Shown: positions 1-9,392 of the stretch, piece by piece
Numbering within the stretch: position 1 is the stretch's first letter
Layout of the letters: each line of letters starts with the position of its first letter
NCBI GenBank assembly: GCA_900769325.1
Contig: CAAGGF010000088.1
Coordinates: 1-37,112 of the forward strand
DNA from: Spirochaetia bacterium
GTDB taxonomy: Bacteria; Spirochaetota; Spirochaetia; Treponematales; Treponemataceae
Reading direction: 5' to 3'
DNA: 37,112 bases
The notes under the pieces: model-generated
The model's input: only the letters and a program-made list of their open reading frames with translations
The model's database searches: none
What the model was told of the DNA's origin: nothing
Made by a program: the position numbers and the translations under genes

Positions 1-1
1 A

Positions 2-1564
2 CCTGAATTTGACCTTTTTGTTTGTAATTCAAGTGGAGAAAAAAAGGAAGTAACAGATATAACTTATGATACTTCAGCAGATTTCCCTGTAAGTTCTTTC
101 TATGTAAAATCTACTAATTATAAAGAAACAGAAATTTCAATTGTAGAGGTTTCACTTTTTGTAAAAGCTGGTGATGATTATAATGAACTTGGATCTATTT
201 CACCTACTATTGAAGCAAAATCAAGAATTAATGCTTATAAAATTGATTTTGCAAATGTGATTCCTACTAAAGAGGCTGATTATAGAATAGATGTTTGTGC
301 TTCTCCTAATTCTGATTCATCTAAACAAGAATGGATTTCTGTTAATGTTACTGTTAAGAAAGGTGGAGCAACTCCTGACGATCCAACTCCTGTAAATCCA
401 ACTCCTGAAATTACAGAACAGCCTACAAGTGTTCAGTGGGAAGAAGGTTCAACACCAGTTCCTCTTACAGTAAAAGCAACAATTTCAAGCGGAACTATTG
501 CTTATCAGTGGTATAAAGACGGAAACTTAATTCCTGATGCAACTTCAGCTACTTATCAGCCAACAGAAAAAGGTTCTTATTATGTTGTAGTTTCAAATGC
601 AGATGATTCAACAAAATCTGTAAAATCATCTGCAGTTTCTGTAGTAATTACTGCAAAAGGAGAATTACTGCCTCCAACAATTAAAGGTGATTTGGCTGAA
701 TCTATTTCTTACGATAAAGCTTCAGATATCAAGGCCCTTTCAATTACAGCAACAGCAACAGAAGGTGCTGATATCTATTATCTGTGGTACAAAGACGGTT
801 CTTCAATTGGTGCTCCTTCAAAAAATGCTTCTTATGCTCCAACTGCATTCGGTTCTTACTACTGTGCATTGTATGCTTCAAAAGGCGACCAGACTTCTCA
901 GACTGTTAACTCAAAGACAATAGTAATTTCTGAAAGCAGTATTAAAGCAACTGTTTCTGTAAATCCTACTTCAGCATATACTAATACTCCACTTGAAGTA
1001 ACAGTTAAGTATAATGTTGAGGCAGCAGATGTAGAATATCAGTGGGTAAAAACAGATAATACTTCTGGTGCTGATCAAAATGTTCCAGGTGCAACAAGTG
1101 CAACATATACACCTACAGAAGCAGGAAGATATTATTGTAAAGCTACTGTAACATCTAAAAATGATAAAACTAATTCTAAAGTTGTTAAATCTTTATATGT
1201 TGAAGTTACAGCTCCAACTCCAACCGATCCTGAAATTCCAACAATTAACAGCATCAATGAAAAAACAGCTGCATTTGCTCAGAGTGTAAAAGAAGGCGGT
1301 GAATTAAAATTGACTGTTGTTGCATCTGTATCGGATGGCGGAACTCTTACTTATGCATGGTATGAATCAAAATCTGCAAGTCCTATAGGAACTGGACCAA
1401 CATATTCAAAAGCAAAGGTAACTTCTGCTGATGCTGGTGAATACTATGTAACTGTTACAAATACACTTAATGGAAATACTAAAGAAGTTTCGTCATTTAG
1501 AGTAACAGTTACAATTACTTCTGATGACATCGGTTCTGGTAACGGTGGTTTTGATTTCAACTAA
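2..1564 (+). CDS. Multi-Ig-domain, probably secreted or surface protein (5' end outside window)
   Basis: The reading frame is open from the first full codon at base 2, so the start codon and any signal peptide lie upstream; a GTG at 257 is only an internal codon. The visible 520 residues hold an uncharacterised N-terminal part (about 1-120), a short Pro/Thr-rich hinge (DDPTPVNPTP), and four Ig-like repeats at roughly residues 134-216, 221-313, 315-405 and 412-508. Each repeat has the Ig pattern of a Trp strand (YQWYKDG, YLWYKDG, YQWVKTD, YAWYESK) followed by a G-x-Y-Y-V/C strand. The C-terminus is a short Gly/Asn-rich tail ending FDFN. No enzyme motif was seen. It lies just upstream of three surface amylases but is separated from them by a terminator, so a role in glycan binding or adhesion is only inferred. 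Ig repeats are certain; function is unknown. Confidence 0.8.
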   Translation, partial: PEFDLFVCNSSGEKKEVTDITYDTSADFPVSSFYVKSTNYKETEISIVEVSLFVKAGDDYNELGSISPTIEAKSRINAYKIDFANVIPTKEADYRIDVCASPNSDSSKQEWISVNVTVKKGGATPDDPTPVNPTPEITEQPTSVQWEEGSTPVPLTVKATISSGTIAYQWYKDGNLIPDATSATYQPTEKGSYYVVVSNADDSTKSVKSSAVSVVITAKGELLPPTIKGDLAESISYDKASDIKALSITATATEGADIYYLWYKDGSSIGAPSKNASYAPTAFGSYYCALYASKGDQTSQTVNSKTIVISESSIKATVSVNPTSAYTNTPLEVTVKYNVEAADVEYQWVKTDNTSGADQNVPGATSATYTPTEAGRYYCKATVTSKNDKTNSKVVKSLYVEVTAPTPTDPEIPTINSINEKTAAFAQSVKEGGELKLTVVASVSDGGTLTYAWYESKSASPIGTGPTYSKAKVTSADAGEYYVTVTNTLNGNTKEVSSFRVTVTITSDDIGSGNGGFDFN

Positions 1565-1587
1565 GTTTTAATTTAAGGCACAAATGA

Positions 1588-1624
1588 AGAGACCTGTTTT
1601 AATTTTTTAGAACAGGTTTCTTTT
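1588..1624 (+). terminator. Rho-independent terminator of the Ig-domain gene
   Basis: An 11-bp stem (1588-1598 with 1611-1621, including one G-U pair) encloses a 12-nt T-rich loop and runs into a short T tract. It starts 23 nt after the stop codon of the Ig-domain gene, so it probably ends that transcript before the amylase genes. Confidence 0.75.
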
Positions 1625-1673
1625 AAGTGTTGTAAAGGAATTGTAATTTTAGATTCCTGTCATTTTTTTCATC

Positions 1674-1759
1674 GGCTGCCTTTGTGGATTTAAGTTACCT
1701 TGGAATTTTTTAAGCGTTTCGGGGATTTAAACAATGTTTAAAAAGGTAGCCTTTTTTTT
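1674..1759 (+). promoter_or_regulatory. Large-loop terminator-like hairpin directly before the first amylase (candidate attenuator)
   Basis: GGCTGCCTTT (1674-1683) pairs with AAAGGTAGCC (1742-1751) with one G-U pair, and eight T residues follow at 1752-1759. The 58-nt loop contains a second perfect hairpin, TTTAAAC-aat-GTTTAAA (1726-1742), which overlaps the 3' arm and so could compete with the outer stem. The T tract abuts the GGAG ribosome-binding site (1760-1763) of the amylase at 1772. This layout fits either a second terminator or transcription attenuation of the amylase. No known riboswitch aptamer was recognised. Confidence 0.45.
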
Positions 1760-1771
1760 GGAGATTTTTCA

Positions 1772-4700
1772 ATGCAAAAGCATTTTATGAAAATTGCTGC
1801 TGTTCTTTCTTTGTCAGTTTTAGCGTTCTTTTTTGGCTGCAGCAATATTTTAAGTAATTCAGAAAATGATTCTGTTGAATATGGTTCAATAAGTATTTCT
1901 TCTTCCAGGGCTTTAGATGTTTCAACTTTGACAAGTGCAACAGTAACGGTTAGCGGCTGGGGAATGACTGATATTTCAAAAAGTTCTGTCAGCATTCAAA
2001 ACGGTGCAGGTTCGTTTCAAATCGATAATATTCCGGTTGGAAAAAACCGCATTGTATCTGTTAAATCAAATGTTGACTGTGCGCTTATTCGTGCTATTGT
2101 TGATGTTGAAGCTGGAAAAACTAGTTCAGTTCAAGTAACATGGGCAACTACTGCTTTAGGTAATGTATTCCATTACTTAAATGAAAAAGGTACAGATATT
2201 AGTAAAATATCTGATGTTTCTGCAATTGAAACTGCTATTCAAGCTGTTGGTGACGTACATCCAGTTCTTGTAGATGCAGAAAAAATAGCTGCAGATTATC
2301 CATCACTTAAAGATTCTTCTAATTACAGAAAAGCAACAGGAACAGTTTCTGTAACTGCTGCTGATCTTGCAGGTTACAAAGTTCAGATTACAGACCCAGC
2401 AAGCGAAGTAAAAGATGTTGCTTCTGCCAGTGATACACTTTCTTTTGATGTTGTAGAAGGTAATTACAGCATTCTGGTTCTTGATTCATCAAATGCAAAA
2501 GTTGCAGAAAAAGCTATTGTTGTTGGAGAAGGGGTTGAAACTAAAGTTAGTGCGAAATTTGGTGAAATTGACTTTAGCGATAAGACAATTGTGTTCGTTA
2601 AGGCAAATTCTGCACCTACAATCTGGGCTTGGGAAACAGATGGTAATCAGGTTTCTCTTTCTTCGGCATTGGGACAGAATTGGGATACTCAGCCAAAAAT
2701 GGCAGCGGCAACAACAGATTATATGACCGACCCAACTGGCTGGTATATGGCAGATTTTACATCAGTTTCTTCTGGTGGGAACATTAAATTTAAGATTAAT
2801 TCTGGAAGTCAGGAAATTTCAGGTCCTGCAGGAACTTTCTGGTATGACGGTTCATCTTGTTCAGCTACTAATCCATCGCCGGTAACTGGCACTGTAACAC
2901 TTACCGTTGTAAATCCTGCAATTGTTACAAAACCAACAGTTACAATCAGTCCTGCATCTGGTGAAGTTTCTTTGTCAGGAAAAATCACAGTTACACTTAC
3001 AGACGGCAACGGAACAATTTCTGACGCTTCTGTAAAGGCTGGTTCAAAATCATATTCATATTCTGATTTTACAAACAATGTTCTTACAATCAATGTTTCT
3101 GACGTTGCTTCTGCAGGTAATTTTACTGTTACTGCAAGCGCAACAAACGAAAAAGGTACTGCAAATGCAAGTGCTTCTCTTACAGCTGTTGCAAAAGCAG
3201 GCGTAAAGATTTACGTTTCTGCAACAGATGGCGCTCCAACAATCTGGGCTTGGACAGCTTCTATTGAAAATATTACAAATGGAGCAGCCTACCCTGGCGA
3301 GCAGATGGCAAATGCAACTGGTCTTAAATGTAATGACAACTGGTATGTAATCACAACAAAGCTTGAAGATTCAAACTCTGAAGAAATCAAAATTATCCTT
3401 AATGGAAATAGTCAGGAGATTTCAACGGGCAAAACTTCAACTTTCTGGTACGATGCTGCTGGAATCGGCGGAACTCTGGAAGCTAAAAAGTTCTATGATT
3501 CAGATCCTTCTATCAAACCGGATCCTGTAAAACCTACACTTAAGATTTCTCCAGCATCTGGAAAAGAAATCGGTACAGTTTCTTCAATTAAAATTGAAGC
3601 AGGCTTTGGTTACGATGAAATTACAGAAAACTCTGTAACAATCAACGGCAAAAGCTTTACACTTTCAGAAGGTACAAACTCTTACCCGGTTTCTGACTTT
3701 GCAACTACAGAAGGCGTAACAATTACAGTAAGTGCAGTTCTTACAAACTCAAAGGGTACAGCAACAGTTTCTGCAACATACACAACAAAACTTCTTAAAG
3801 AAGACCCATTCACCTGGGACAATGTAAACGCATACTTTGTTCTTACAGACCGCTTTTACAACGGCGACACAACGAATGACCATTCATATTTCCGCCAGAA
3901 CGGACTTAGCGGTGATGAAAATGTTGCAACATTCCACGGCGGTGACCTTAAAGGTCTTACACAGAAACTTGACTATTTTGACAAGCTTGGTGTAAACGCA
4001 ATCTGGATTACCGCTCCTTATGAACAGGCTCACGGATGGGTATCTGGAAAGGGTCAGAAATTCCCACACTACGCATTCCACGGATATTACACACTTGACT
4101 GGTCTAGTATGGATCAGAATATGGGTACTGTAGAAGAACTTAGAACATTCGTAAATGCCTGTCACTCAAAAGGAATCCGCGTAATTATGGATATTGTTAT
4201 GAACCATGTTGGCTATAACAATACTCAGGATATGGTAACATTTAAGCACGGTTACACAGAACACACTGACGGCTGGCTTGAAAAAGCGTTGAATCCTCAA
4301 ACAGGAAATGTTGAATGGTTTGCAAATGACACTGTAAAATGGGATAACGATTTATGGGATGATTCTTGGTTTGGTCCTTGGATTCGTTCATTTGGGTATG
4401 CTACTGGTTCTGAATATGGTGGATCTTGTGGTGGTCTTCCTGATGTTAAGACTGAACTTACTACAAGCGTAGGAATTGCTCCAGTTCACAATAAAAAATG
4501 GAACGAAGTTGATACAGAAGAATACAAAAAAGCTTATTACAATCCTTCTGTTTCAAAAGTAGACTGGCTTTCAAAATCAGGCGATTACAGAACAGATATG
4601 GGCGTTGCTCCTGCTGATTATCAGGTTGCATGGCTTTCTGCATGGGTTCGTGAAGTTGGTATTGACGGATTCCGTTGTGATACTGCAAAACATGTTGAAC

Positions 4701-5560
4701 CGTTCCGCTGGGGACAGTTAAAAGACGCATGTACAGACGCACTTGAAGCATGGAGAAACGATAGTACTAAAGATAAAAAATATAACGGCGTTGACACTGG
4801 TGCTGCTGACTGGGATGAATCATTCTGGATGACAGGTGAGTATTTCGGTTGGACTGCAATCGGTGGTTCTGGTGGTGACTACTACGGAACTGGTAAGTTT
4901 GACTCGATGATTAACTTCAGCTACAACGGCTCTCAAGGTGGCGGAACTTCTTCAGCATATCCTTCTTCAAGTGACTGGGAAACTTATCTTAGCATAAATA
5001 CTGCAAAGAAAGATGATGATAATAACGGAAACTTGAACAATGTTCTTACATATCTTTCAAGCCATGATACAAAACTCTGCCGTCCTTCTGATGCATTTGC
5101 ACAGGGAACAATGTTTACTCTTCTTCCGGGCGGAATTCAGATTTACTACGGAGATGAATCAAGTCGTCCTCAGGCATATTTAGGATGCGGCGACACTGAT
5201 ATGATGACTCGCGGCGATATGAACTGGAATGAAATTGAAGGTTCTAAGAAAGCACAGGTTGCTCACTGGGGAAAAGTCGGTAACTTCCGTAAATATAATC
5301 CTGCTGTAGGTGCCGGCGTTGGTTCTGGAACAAAACGAACTTACTCAGGTGCTGCTGGAGAAAACAAAATTGCAATTGGAATTGACGGAACTACTGTTGA
5401 TGTAAAAGGACTTTTTGCAGACGGAACTACAGTTTATAACTGGTACGACGGTACATCTAGCACTGTAAGCGGCGGAAAAGTTACATTTGAAGGCGGTACA
5501 ACAAGTCAGCCGATTCTTGTTTCAGAAAAGAATCCTGCAACTTACAAGATAACATTCTAA
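1772..5560 (+). CDS. Surface lipoprotein alpha-amylase, MalS-like GH13 domain with two CBM26-like modules
   Basis: Predicted endo-acting alpha-1,4-glucan hydrolase anchored by a lipid. The signal peptide ends in FFFG-C23, a relaxed spirochaetal lipobox. Order of parts: N-terminal module shared with the next two genes (about 24-268), CBM26-like domain (270-372, APTIWAW and TFWYD), Ig-like spacer (388-475), second CBM26-like domain (477-576), second spacer (588-673), GH13 barrel (680-1175) and domain C. GH13 regions are clear: DIVMNHVG (about 807-814), GFRCDTAKH with nucleophile D970, acid/base E1023 in TGEYFGW, and SSHD with D1099. Stretches such as YFVLTDRFYNGD, FHGGDLKGL, HYAFHGYYT and YGDESSRP resemble E. 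coli periplasmic MalS. GGAG lies 8 nt before the ATG; a second ATG at 1787 is possible. The catalytic clade differs from its two neighbours although the N-terminus is homologous, which suggests domain shuffling. Confidence 0.93.
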   Translation: MQKHFMKIAAVLSLSVLAFFFGCSNILSNSENDSVEYGSISISSSRALDVSTLTSATVTVSGWGMTDISKSSVSIQNGAGSFQIDNIPVGKNRIVSVKSNVDCALIRAIVDVEAGKTSSVQVTWATTALGNVFHYLNEKGTDISKISDVSAIETAIQAVGDVHPVLVDAEKIAADYPSLKDSSNYRKATGTVSVTAADLAGYKVQITDPASEVKDVASASDTLSFDVVEGNYSILVLDSSNAKVAEKAIVVGEGVETKVSAKFGEIDFSDKTIVFVKANSAPTIWAWETDGNQVSLSSALGQNWDTQPKMAAATTDYMTDPTGWYMADFTSVSSGGNIKFKINSGSQEISGPAGTFWYDGSSCSATNPSPVTGTVTLTVVNPAIVTKPTVTISPASGEVSLSGKITVTLTDGNGTISDASVKAGSKSYSYSDFTNNVLTINVSDVASAGNFTVTASATNEKGTANASASLTAVAKAGVKIYVSATDGAPTIWAWTASIENITNGAAYPGEQMANATGLKCNDNWYVITTKLEDSNSEEIKIILNGNSQEISTGKTSTFWYDAAGIGGTLEAKKFYDSDPSIKPDPVKPTLKISPASGKEIGTVSSIKIEAGFGYDEITENSVTINGKSFTLSEGTNSYPVSDFATTEGVTITVSAVLTNSKGTATVSATYTTKLLKEDPFTWDNVNAYFVLTDRFYNGDTTNDHSYFRQNGLSGDENVATFHGGDLKGLTQKLDYFDKLGVNAIWITAPYEQAHGWVSGKGQKFPHYAFHGYYTLDWSSMDQNMGTVEELRTFVNACHSKGIRVIMDIVMNHVGYNNTQDMVTFKHGYTEHTDGWLEKALNPQTGNVEWFANDTVKWDNDLWDDSWFGPWIRSFGYATGSEYGGSCGGLPDVKTELTTSVGIAPVHNKKWNEVDTEEYKKAYYNPSVSKVDWLSKSGDYRTDMGVAPADYQVAWLSAWVREVGIDGFRCDTAKHVEPFRWGQLKDACTDALEAWRNDSTKDKKYNGVDTGAADWDESFWMTGEYFGWTAIGGSGGDYYGTGKFDSMINFSYNGSQGGGTSSAYPSSSDWETYLSINTAKKDDDNNGNLNNVLTYLSSHDTKLCRPSDAFAQGTMFTLLPGGIQIYYGDESSRPQAYLGCGDTDMMTRGDMNWNEIEGSKKAQVAHWGKVGNFRKYNPAVGAGVGSGTKRTYSGAAGENKIAIGIDGTTVDVKGLFADGTTVYNWYDGTSSTVSGGKVTFEGGTTSQPILVSEKNPATYKITF

Positions 5561-5572
5561 TGTAAGTACGCA

Positions 5573-5680
5573 CTGTCATTCTGAATTGCACCCGTGTTGT
5601 CATGCTGAACTCGTTTCAGCATCCCACCGACGGTTGTAAAGACCTATGAGTGGGATTCCGAATCGAGTTCGGAATGACGG
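5573..5680. repeat. Dispersed palindromic repeat, composite copy between amylases 1 and 2
   Basis: Contains a GTCATTCTGAATT remnant (about 5574-5586), a palindrome with arms ATGCTGAA/TTCAGCAT (unit 5599-5626), a spacer with CGGTTGTAAAGACCTATGAG (5631-5650), and a second palindrome with arms ATTCCGAA/TTCGGAAT ending in ATGAC (5655-5678). The 28-nt unit at 5599-5626 is identical to 13148-13175. In mRNA it would form two hairpins between the amylase 1 and 2 cistrons. Confidence 0.75.
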
Positions 5681-5718
5681 ACTTGTGGTACTTTTTAATA
5701 AAATACAAGGTAAAAAAA

Positions 5719-8700
5719 ATGAAAAAAAAATTTCTTGCACTGGTTTCAGTGTTGCTTTTAATATTTGCTTCATGTACAGGGGAACTTACTGCTTCTAATG
5801 TAGATGAAGATGATTCTTATGGCTCGGTTGAAGTTGTTTCTTCCCGAGCAATTGACGGTGAACTTTTAAAATATGCGTCTGTGACTGTAACAGGTCAGGG
5901 AATTTCTGAAACAATAAAAGTTGAAGACATTCCGGTTACAGACGGAAAAGGTTCGTTTACAATCGACAAAATTCCTTCTGGAAAAAACAGAATTATTACA
6001 GTTCAGGCTTATCAGGCTTTGGGCTCAAAACTTTTGGTTTCTGGAATGACGCTGAAAGTTGTTGCTGATATTACTAAAGGCGAAACGACTAAAGTTTCAC
6101 TAAATTGGGAAACGACTGCACTTGGAAATGTTTATTCTTCTCTTCTTGTAAAGGGATTTGACATTTCTACTTTGAGCACGGAAACAGTTTCAGCTTTGAT
6201 TGATGATACAGTTCATTCTGCACTTATAAATTATGAAAAAATTGCAAACGACATAATTTTAGGTTCTACAAAAGAAAAATCAGAGTATGTTCTTTCTCCT
6301 GCAAGCTTAAATGTTACTGTAAACGAAACAGCATCTTTTAAAATTCAGGTTTGCGACCCGCTTTCTACTGTGACAGAAGGTTCAGGAACTTCTGTAAAAG
6401 TTTCAAATATTGCTCCTGGCGTCTGGCCTGTTTATCTTTTTGATGAAAACGGTGAAAGACAGAAATCGCAGACAGTTTCTTTTTCTTCCGGCAATGAAGC
6501 GCAGGTTTCTTTTGCAACTGTAACAGATAAAATTATTATTCATGCTGATAGTTATACTCATCTTTGGGCATGGAATCCAGAAAATTCTTCAGAAAATTAT
6601 ACAGGTGGAAAATGGCCTGGAGTTCAAATGAAAGCTGAGGGAAATAACTGGTATGGTTATGAATTATCAGTTACAAATGCTCTTGTAATTCTAAGTAATT
6701 CTGGAAATGCACAGAACTCTTCAAGTGGAGATAATCTTTCAGCAGGCGAATGGTGGTACACTGGTGGAGTTGGCGGAGTATGGACATCTTATAACCCGAA
6801 TGATGAAGAGCCTCCAGTTATACAATCATTTTCTGCGGATAAAACCGGACCTGTAAGCGGAATTTTAACTTTGACTGTTTCTGCAAAAGACAATATCGGT
6901 GTAAAAACTGCTGAATTTTCTGTTGACGGAACTAAAGTCGGTTCTGCTTCTTTTGATGCACTTTCTGGAACGGCTGAATTCGCACTTGACACTGAACTTT
7001 ATTCAAATGCAGAGCATAGAATTTCTGTTGTAGTAAGCGATGTTGGCGGAAACAAAAGTGCGGAAGGAACTCTCGTATTTACTTTCCAGAATGAAAATCC
7101 TATTCCTGTCGCTGTAATTACTGGTTCAAAAAATGTTGGAAAAGGCGTTGAAAAAGTTTACAGTGCAGCCTCTTCAAGCGATAAAAACGGAACTGTTGAA
7201 GGTTATTCATGGACAGTAACTGGTGGTGCAACAATTATTTCTGGAAACGGCACTAAAGAAATTACTGTAAAAACTCCTGATTCAGAAGGAACATTTACAG
7301 TTTCGCTTGTTGTAACTGATGATGAAGGTGCAAAATCTGATTCTGTTTCTATTGAAGTTACTGTAAAAGATAAAGTTTCAACCGACTTCCGCGAAGAATC
7401 AATTTACTTCCTTATGACTGCTCGTTTCTACGACGGAGATCCTTCTAACAACCGCTGGTGCAGAAGTGATGATTCGTCTGGTAATAAAGCAAATAACGAT
7501 TATCCTTGGCGAGGAGATTTTAAAGGCCTTATCGAAAAACTTGATTACATTAAGGCTTTGGGATTTTCTGCAATCTGGATTACGCCTCCTGTTTTAAACC
7601 GTTCAGATTTTGACTTCCACGGCTATCACGCATGGAACATGAACAAAATCGACCCTCGTCTTGAATCAGCAGGAGCAACTTATCAGGATTTAATCAACGA
7701 ATGTCATAAACGCGGAATGAAAGTAATTCAGGATATTGTTTTGAACCACTCGAGCCGCTACGGTCTTGAAGATTTGTTCGTGCCAAAATATTGGGGCGAC
7801 AGAGATGATCCTGACTGGGGAAAAGGCAGTGATATAGATTACTATGATGAATATAATCCTTCGTTTACTTATAACGGTCTTGATATAGAGCCAAAAAGCG
7901 GAAAAACCTGGTACAACGGAGACTTGTGGCAGAAGGAAAAACCTTCACTTCCATGGAATCCAGACCTTTCTACATGGGGCGTAAAACTTGGTACAAATAA
8001 AGAAGGCCGACCTTATTATGGATGCCAGTGGCCTGACTTAAAATTGTTCAATCCAGAATATTTCCATACAACATGGCTTGGAAACTGGGAAGACGAAACT
8101 TGTCAGTCGGGAACAATTCACGAAGACTGTATCGACTTGAACACAGAAAGTGCTGCTGTTCAAAAATATCTTATCGACGCTTACACAAAATACATCGAAA
8201 TGGGCGTAGACGGATTCCGCGTTGATACTGTAAAACATGTAAGCCGTTTGATGTTCAACAGGCACTTTATTCCAGCATTTAAAGAAGCAGGCGGAGAAAA
8301 CTTCTATATGTTCGGTGAAGTTTGTACCCGCGTAAATGAAGTCTGGAATCATGGGGTTGCTCCTCTTTCTACTCCTTTCTATACATGGAAAGAGCGTCAA
8401 ACTTACAGTGCAGATGATTCTTCTGCCGTTCACGAAGCCTACGAATATGAAAACGGACAGGGCGTAAACAATCAGCCGGTTTCTAACAATCATGCTCTTA
8501 ATGGAAATGAATATCATACGCCTGATTATTCACAAAAATCTGGTCTTGATGTAATCGACTTCCCGATGCACTGGAACTTTGATAATGCAGGACAAGCATA
8601 TAATAAACGTGGTGATGATAAATATTACAATGATGCTACATGGAATGTTGTTTATGTAGACAGCCACGACTACGGTCCGAATATGGATAACCGTTATGGT

Positions 8701-9297
8701 GGTGGAACAGATGCTTGGGCTGAAAATATGACATACATGTGGACATTCCGCGGTATTCCGTGTCTGTATTACGGTTCAGAAATCGAATTTAAAGCAGGTG
8801 CTCCTTGCGATAAAGGTCCTTCAGCTCCTTTGGAATCAACAGGACGAGCATATTATGGAGAAAATATCGAAGGAAGCGTTACAGTTTCTGGTTTCGGAGA
8901 ATGGTCTGACGCAACAGGTAATATGAAGACAACTCTTGAAAGCCCGCTTTCAAAACATCTTTCACACTTGAATAAAATCCGTCGTGCAATTCCTGCTTTG
9001 CAGAAAGGCCAGTATTCAAATGAAGGCTGTAGCGGAAGCATGGCATTTAAACGCCGTTTCACAGACGATTCTACAGACAGTTTTGTTCTTGTAACGATTT
9101 CGGGAGAAGCAACATTCACCGGTGTTCCTGAAGGAACTTATATTGATGTCGTAACAGGAGATGAACAGACGGTATCAGAAGGAGGTACAATCACAGCTAC
9201 TTGTTCAGGTAAAGGAAACGCAAGAATTTATGTTCTTTCTACCGCAAAAACATCTGCACCTGGAAAAATCACAGGAAACAGTCCGTATTTAAAATAG
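5719..9297 (+). CDS. Surface lipoprotein alpha-amylase family enzyme (GH13) with CBM26-like and PKD domains
   Basis: Predicted lipid-anchored alpha-glucan hydrolase of 1192 aa. The ATG at 5719 follows AAGG and is taken as the start; an in-frame ATG at 5650 lies inside a repeat and would place extra residues before the signal peptide. The lipobox is IFAS-C19. Order of parts: shared N-terminal module (20-269), CBM26-like module (271-357, with LWAW and GKWPGVQM), Ig-like domain (364-454), PKD-like domain (457-552), GH13 barrel (about 555-1074) and domain C. Catalytic motifs: DIVLNHSS from D672, GFRVDTVKH with nucleophile D836, FGEVC with acid/base E867, and DSHDYGP with D984. Closely related along its length to the gene at 9393 and clearly different from the MalS-like catalytic domain upstream. 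The exact specificity (amylase, neopullulanase or maltogenic type) cannot be set from sequence alone. Confidence 0.92.
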   Translation: MKKKFLALVSVLLLIFASCTGELTASNVDEDDSYGSVEVVSSRAIDGELLKYASVTVTGQGISETIKVEDIPVTDGKGSFTIDKIPSGKNRIITVQAYQALGSKLLVSGMTLKVVADITKGETTKVSLNWETTALGNVYSSLLVKGFDISTLSTETVSALIDDTVHSALINYEKIANDIILGSTKEKSEYVLSPASLNVTVNETASFKIQVCDPLSTVTEGSGTSVKVSNIAPGVWPVYLFDENGERQKSQTVSFSSGNEAQVSFATVTDKIIIHADSYTHLWAWNPENSSENYTGGKWPGVQMKAEGNNWYGYELSVTNALVILSNSGNAQNSSSGDNLSAGEWWYTGGVGGVWTSYNPNDEEPPVIQSFSADKTGPVSGILTLTVSAKDNIGVKTAEFSVDGTKVGSASFDALSGTAEFALDTELYSNAEHRISVVVSDVGGNKSAEGTLVFTFQNENPIPVAVITGSKNVGKGVEKVYSAASSSDKNGTVEGYSWTVTGGATIISGNGTKEITVKTPDSEGTFTVSLVVTDDEGAKSDSVSIEVTVKDKVSTDFREESIYFLMTARFYDGDPSNNRWCRSDDSSGNKANNDYPWRGDFKGLIEKLDYIKALGFSAIWITPPVLNRSDFDFHGYHAWNMNKIDPRLESAGATYQDLINECHKRGMKVIQDIVLNHSSRYGLEDLFVPKYWGDRDDPDWGKGSDIDYYDEYNPSFTYNGLDIEPKSGKTWYNGDLWQKEKPSLPWNPDLSTWGVKLGTNKEGRPYYGCQWPDLKLFNPEYFHTTWLGNWEDETCQSGTIHEDCIDLNTESAAVQKYLIDAYTKYIEMGVDGFRVDTVKHVSRLMFNRHFIPAFKEAGGENFYMFGEVCTRVNEVWNHGVAPLSTPFYTWKERQTYSADDSSAVHEAYEYENGQGVNNQPVSNNHALNGNEYHTPDYSQKSGLDVIDFPMHWNFDNAGQAYNKRGDDKYYNDATWNVVYVDSHDYGPNMDNRYGGGTDAWAENMTYMWTFRGIPCLYYGSEIEFKAGAPCDKGPSAPLESTGRAYYGENIEGSVTVSGFGEWSDATGNMKTTLESPLSKHLSHLNKIRRAIPALQKGQYSNEGCSGSMAFKRRFTDDSTDSFVLVTISGEATFTGVPEGTYIDVVTGDEQTVSEGGTITATCSGKGNARIYVLSTAKTSAPGKITGNSPYLK

Positions 9298-9306
9298 TAA
9301 TTTATG

Positions 9307-9366
9307 TCTGCATTTGCAAAAAAAAACAATAAAAACAATAAAAAACAAAAACAATGCAAATGCAGA
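9307..9366 (+). promoter_or_regulatory. Perfect 12-bp stem with A-rich loop between amylases 2 and 3
   Basis: TCTGCATTTGCA (9307-9318) and TGCAAATGCAGA (9355-9366) are exact inverted repeats. The 36-nt loop is made of A, C and a few T and should stay single-stranded. No T tract follows, so it is not a typical terminator. It sits 14 nt before the AGGG ribosome-binding region of the third amylase, where it could set RNA processing, 3'-end protection or translation level. An in-frame ATG at 9354 falls in the 3' arm and is unlikely to be a start. Confidence 0.55.
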
Positions 9367-9392
9367 TAATATTTCAAAATAGGGAAAGGATG

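Noticed and set aside
5650..5718. In-frame upstream ATG that would extend the second amylase by 23 residues
   Set aside because: It lies inside a dispersed palindromic repeat, would put polar residues before the signal peptide, and the ATG at 5719 has a ribosome-binding site and starts a standard lipoprotein signal.
8038..8517. A 159-codon open frame on the minus strand inside the second amylase
   Set aside because: It is fully antisense to the GH13 catalytic domain, has no recognisable domain or ribosome-binding site, and similar antisense frames occur at the matching place in the paralogue.
9354..9392. In-frame upstream ATG for the third amylase
   Set aside because: It falls in the 3' arm of a perfect hairpin and lacks a ribosome-binding site; the ATGs at 9390/9393 follow AGGGAAAGGA and start the signal peptide.
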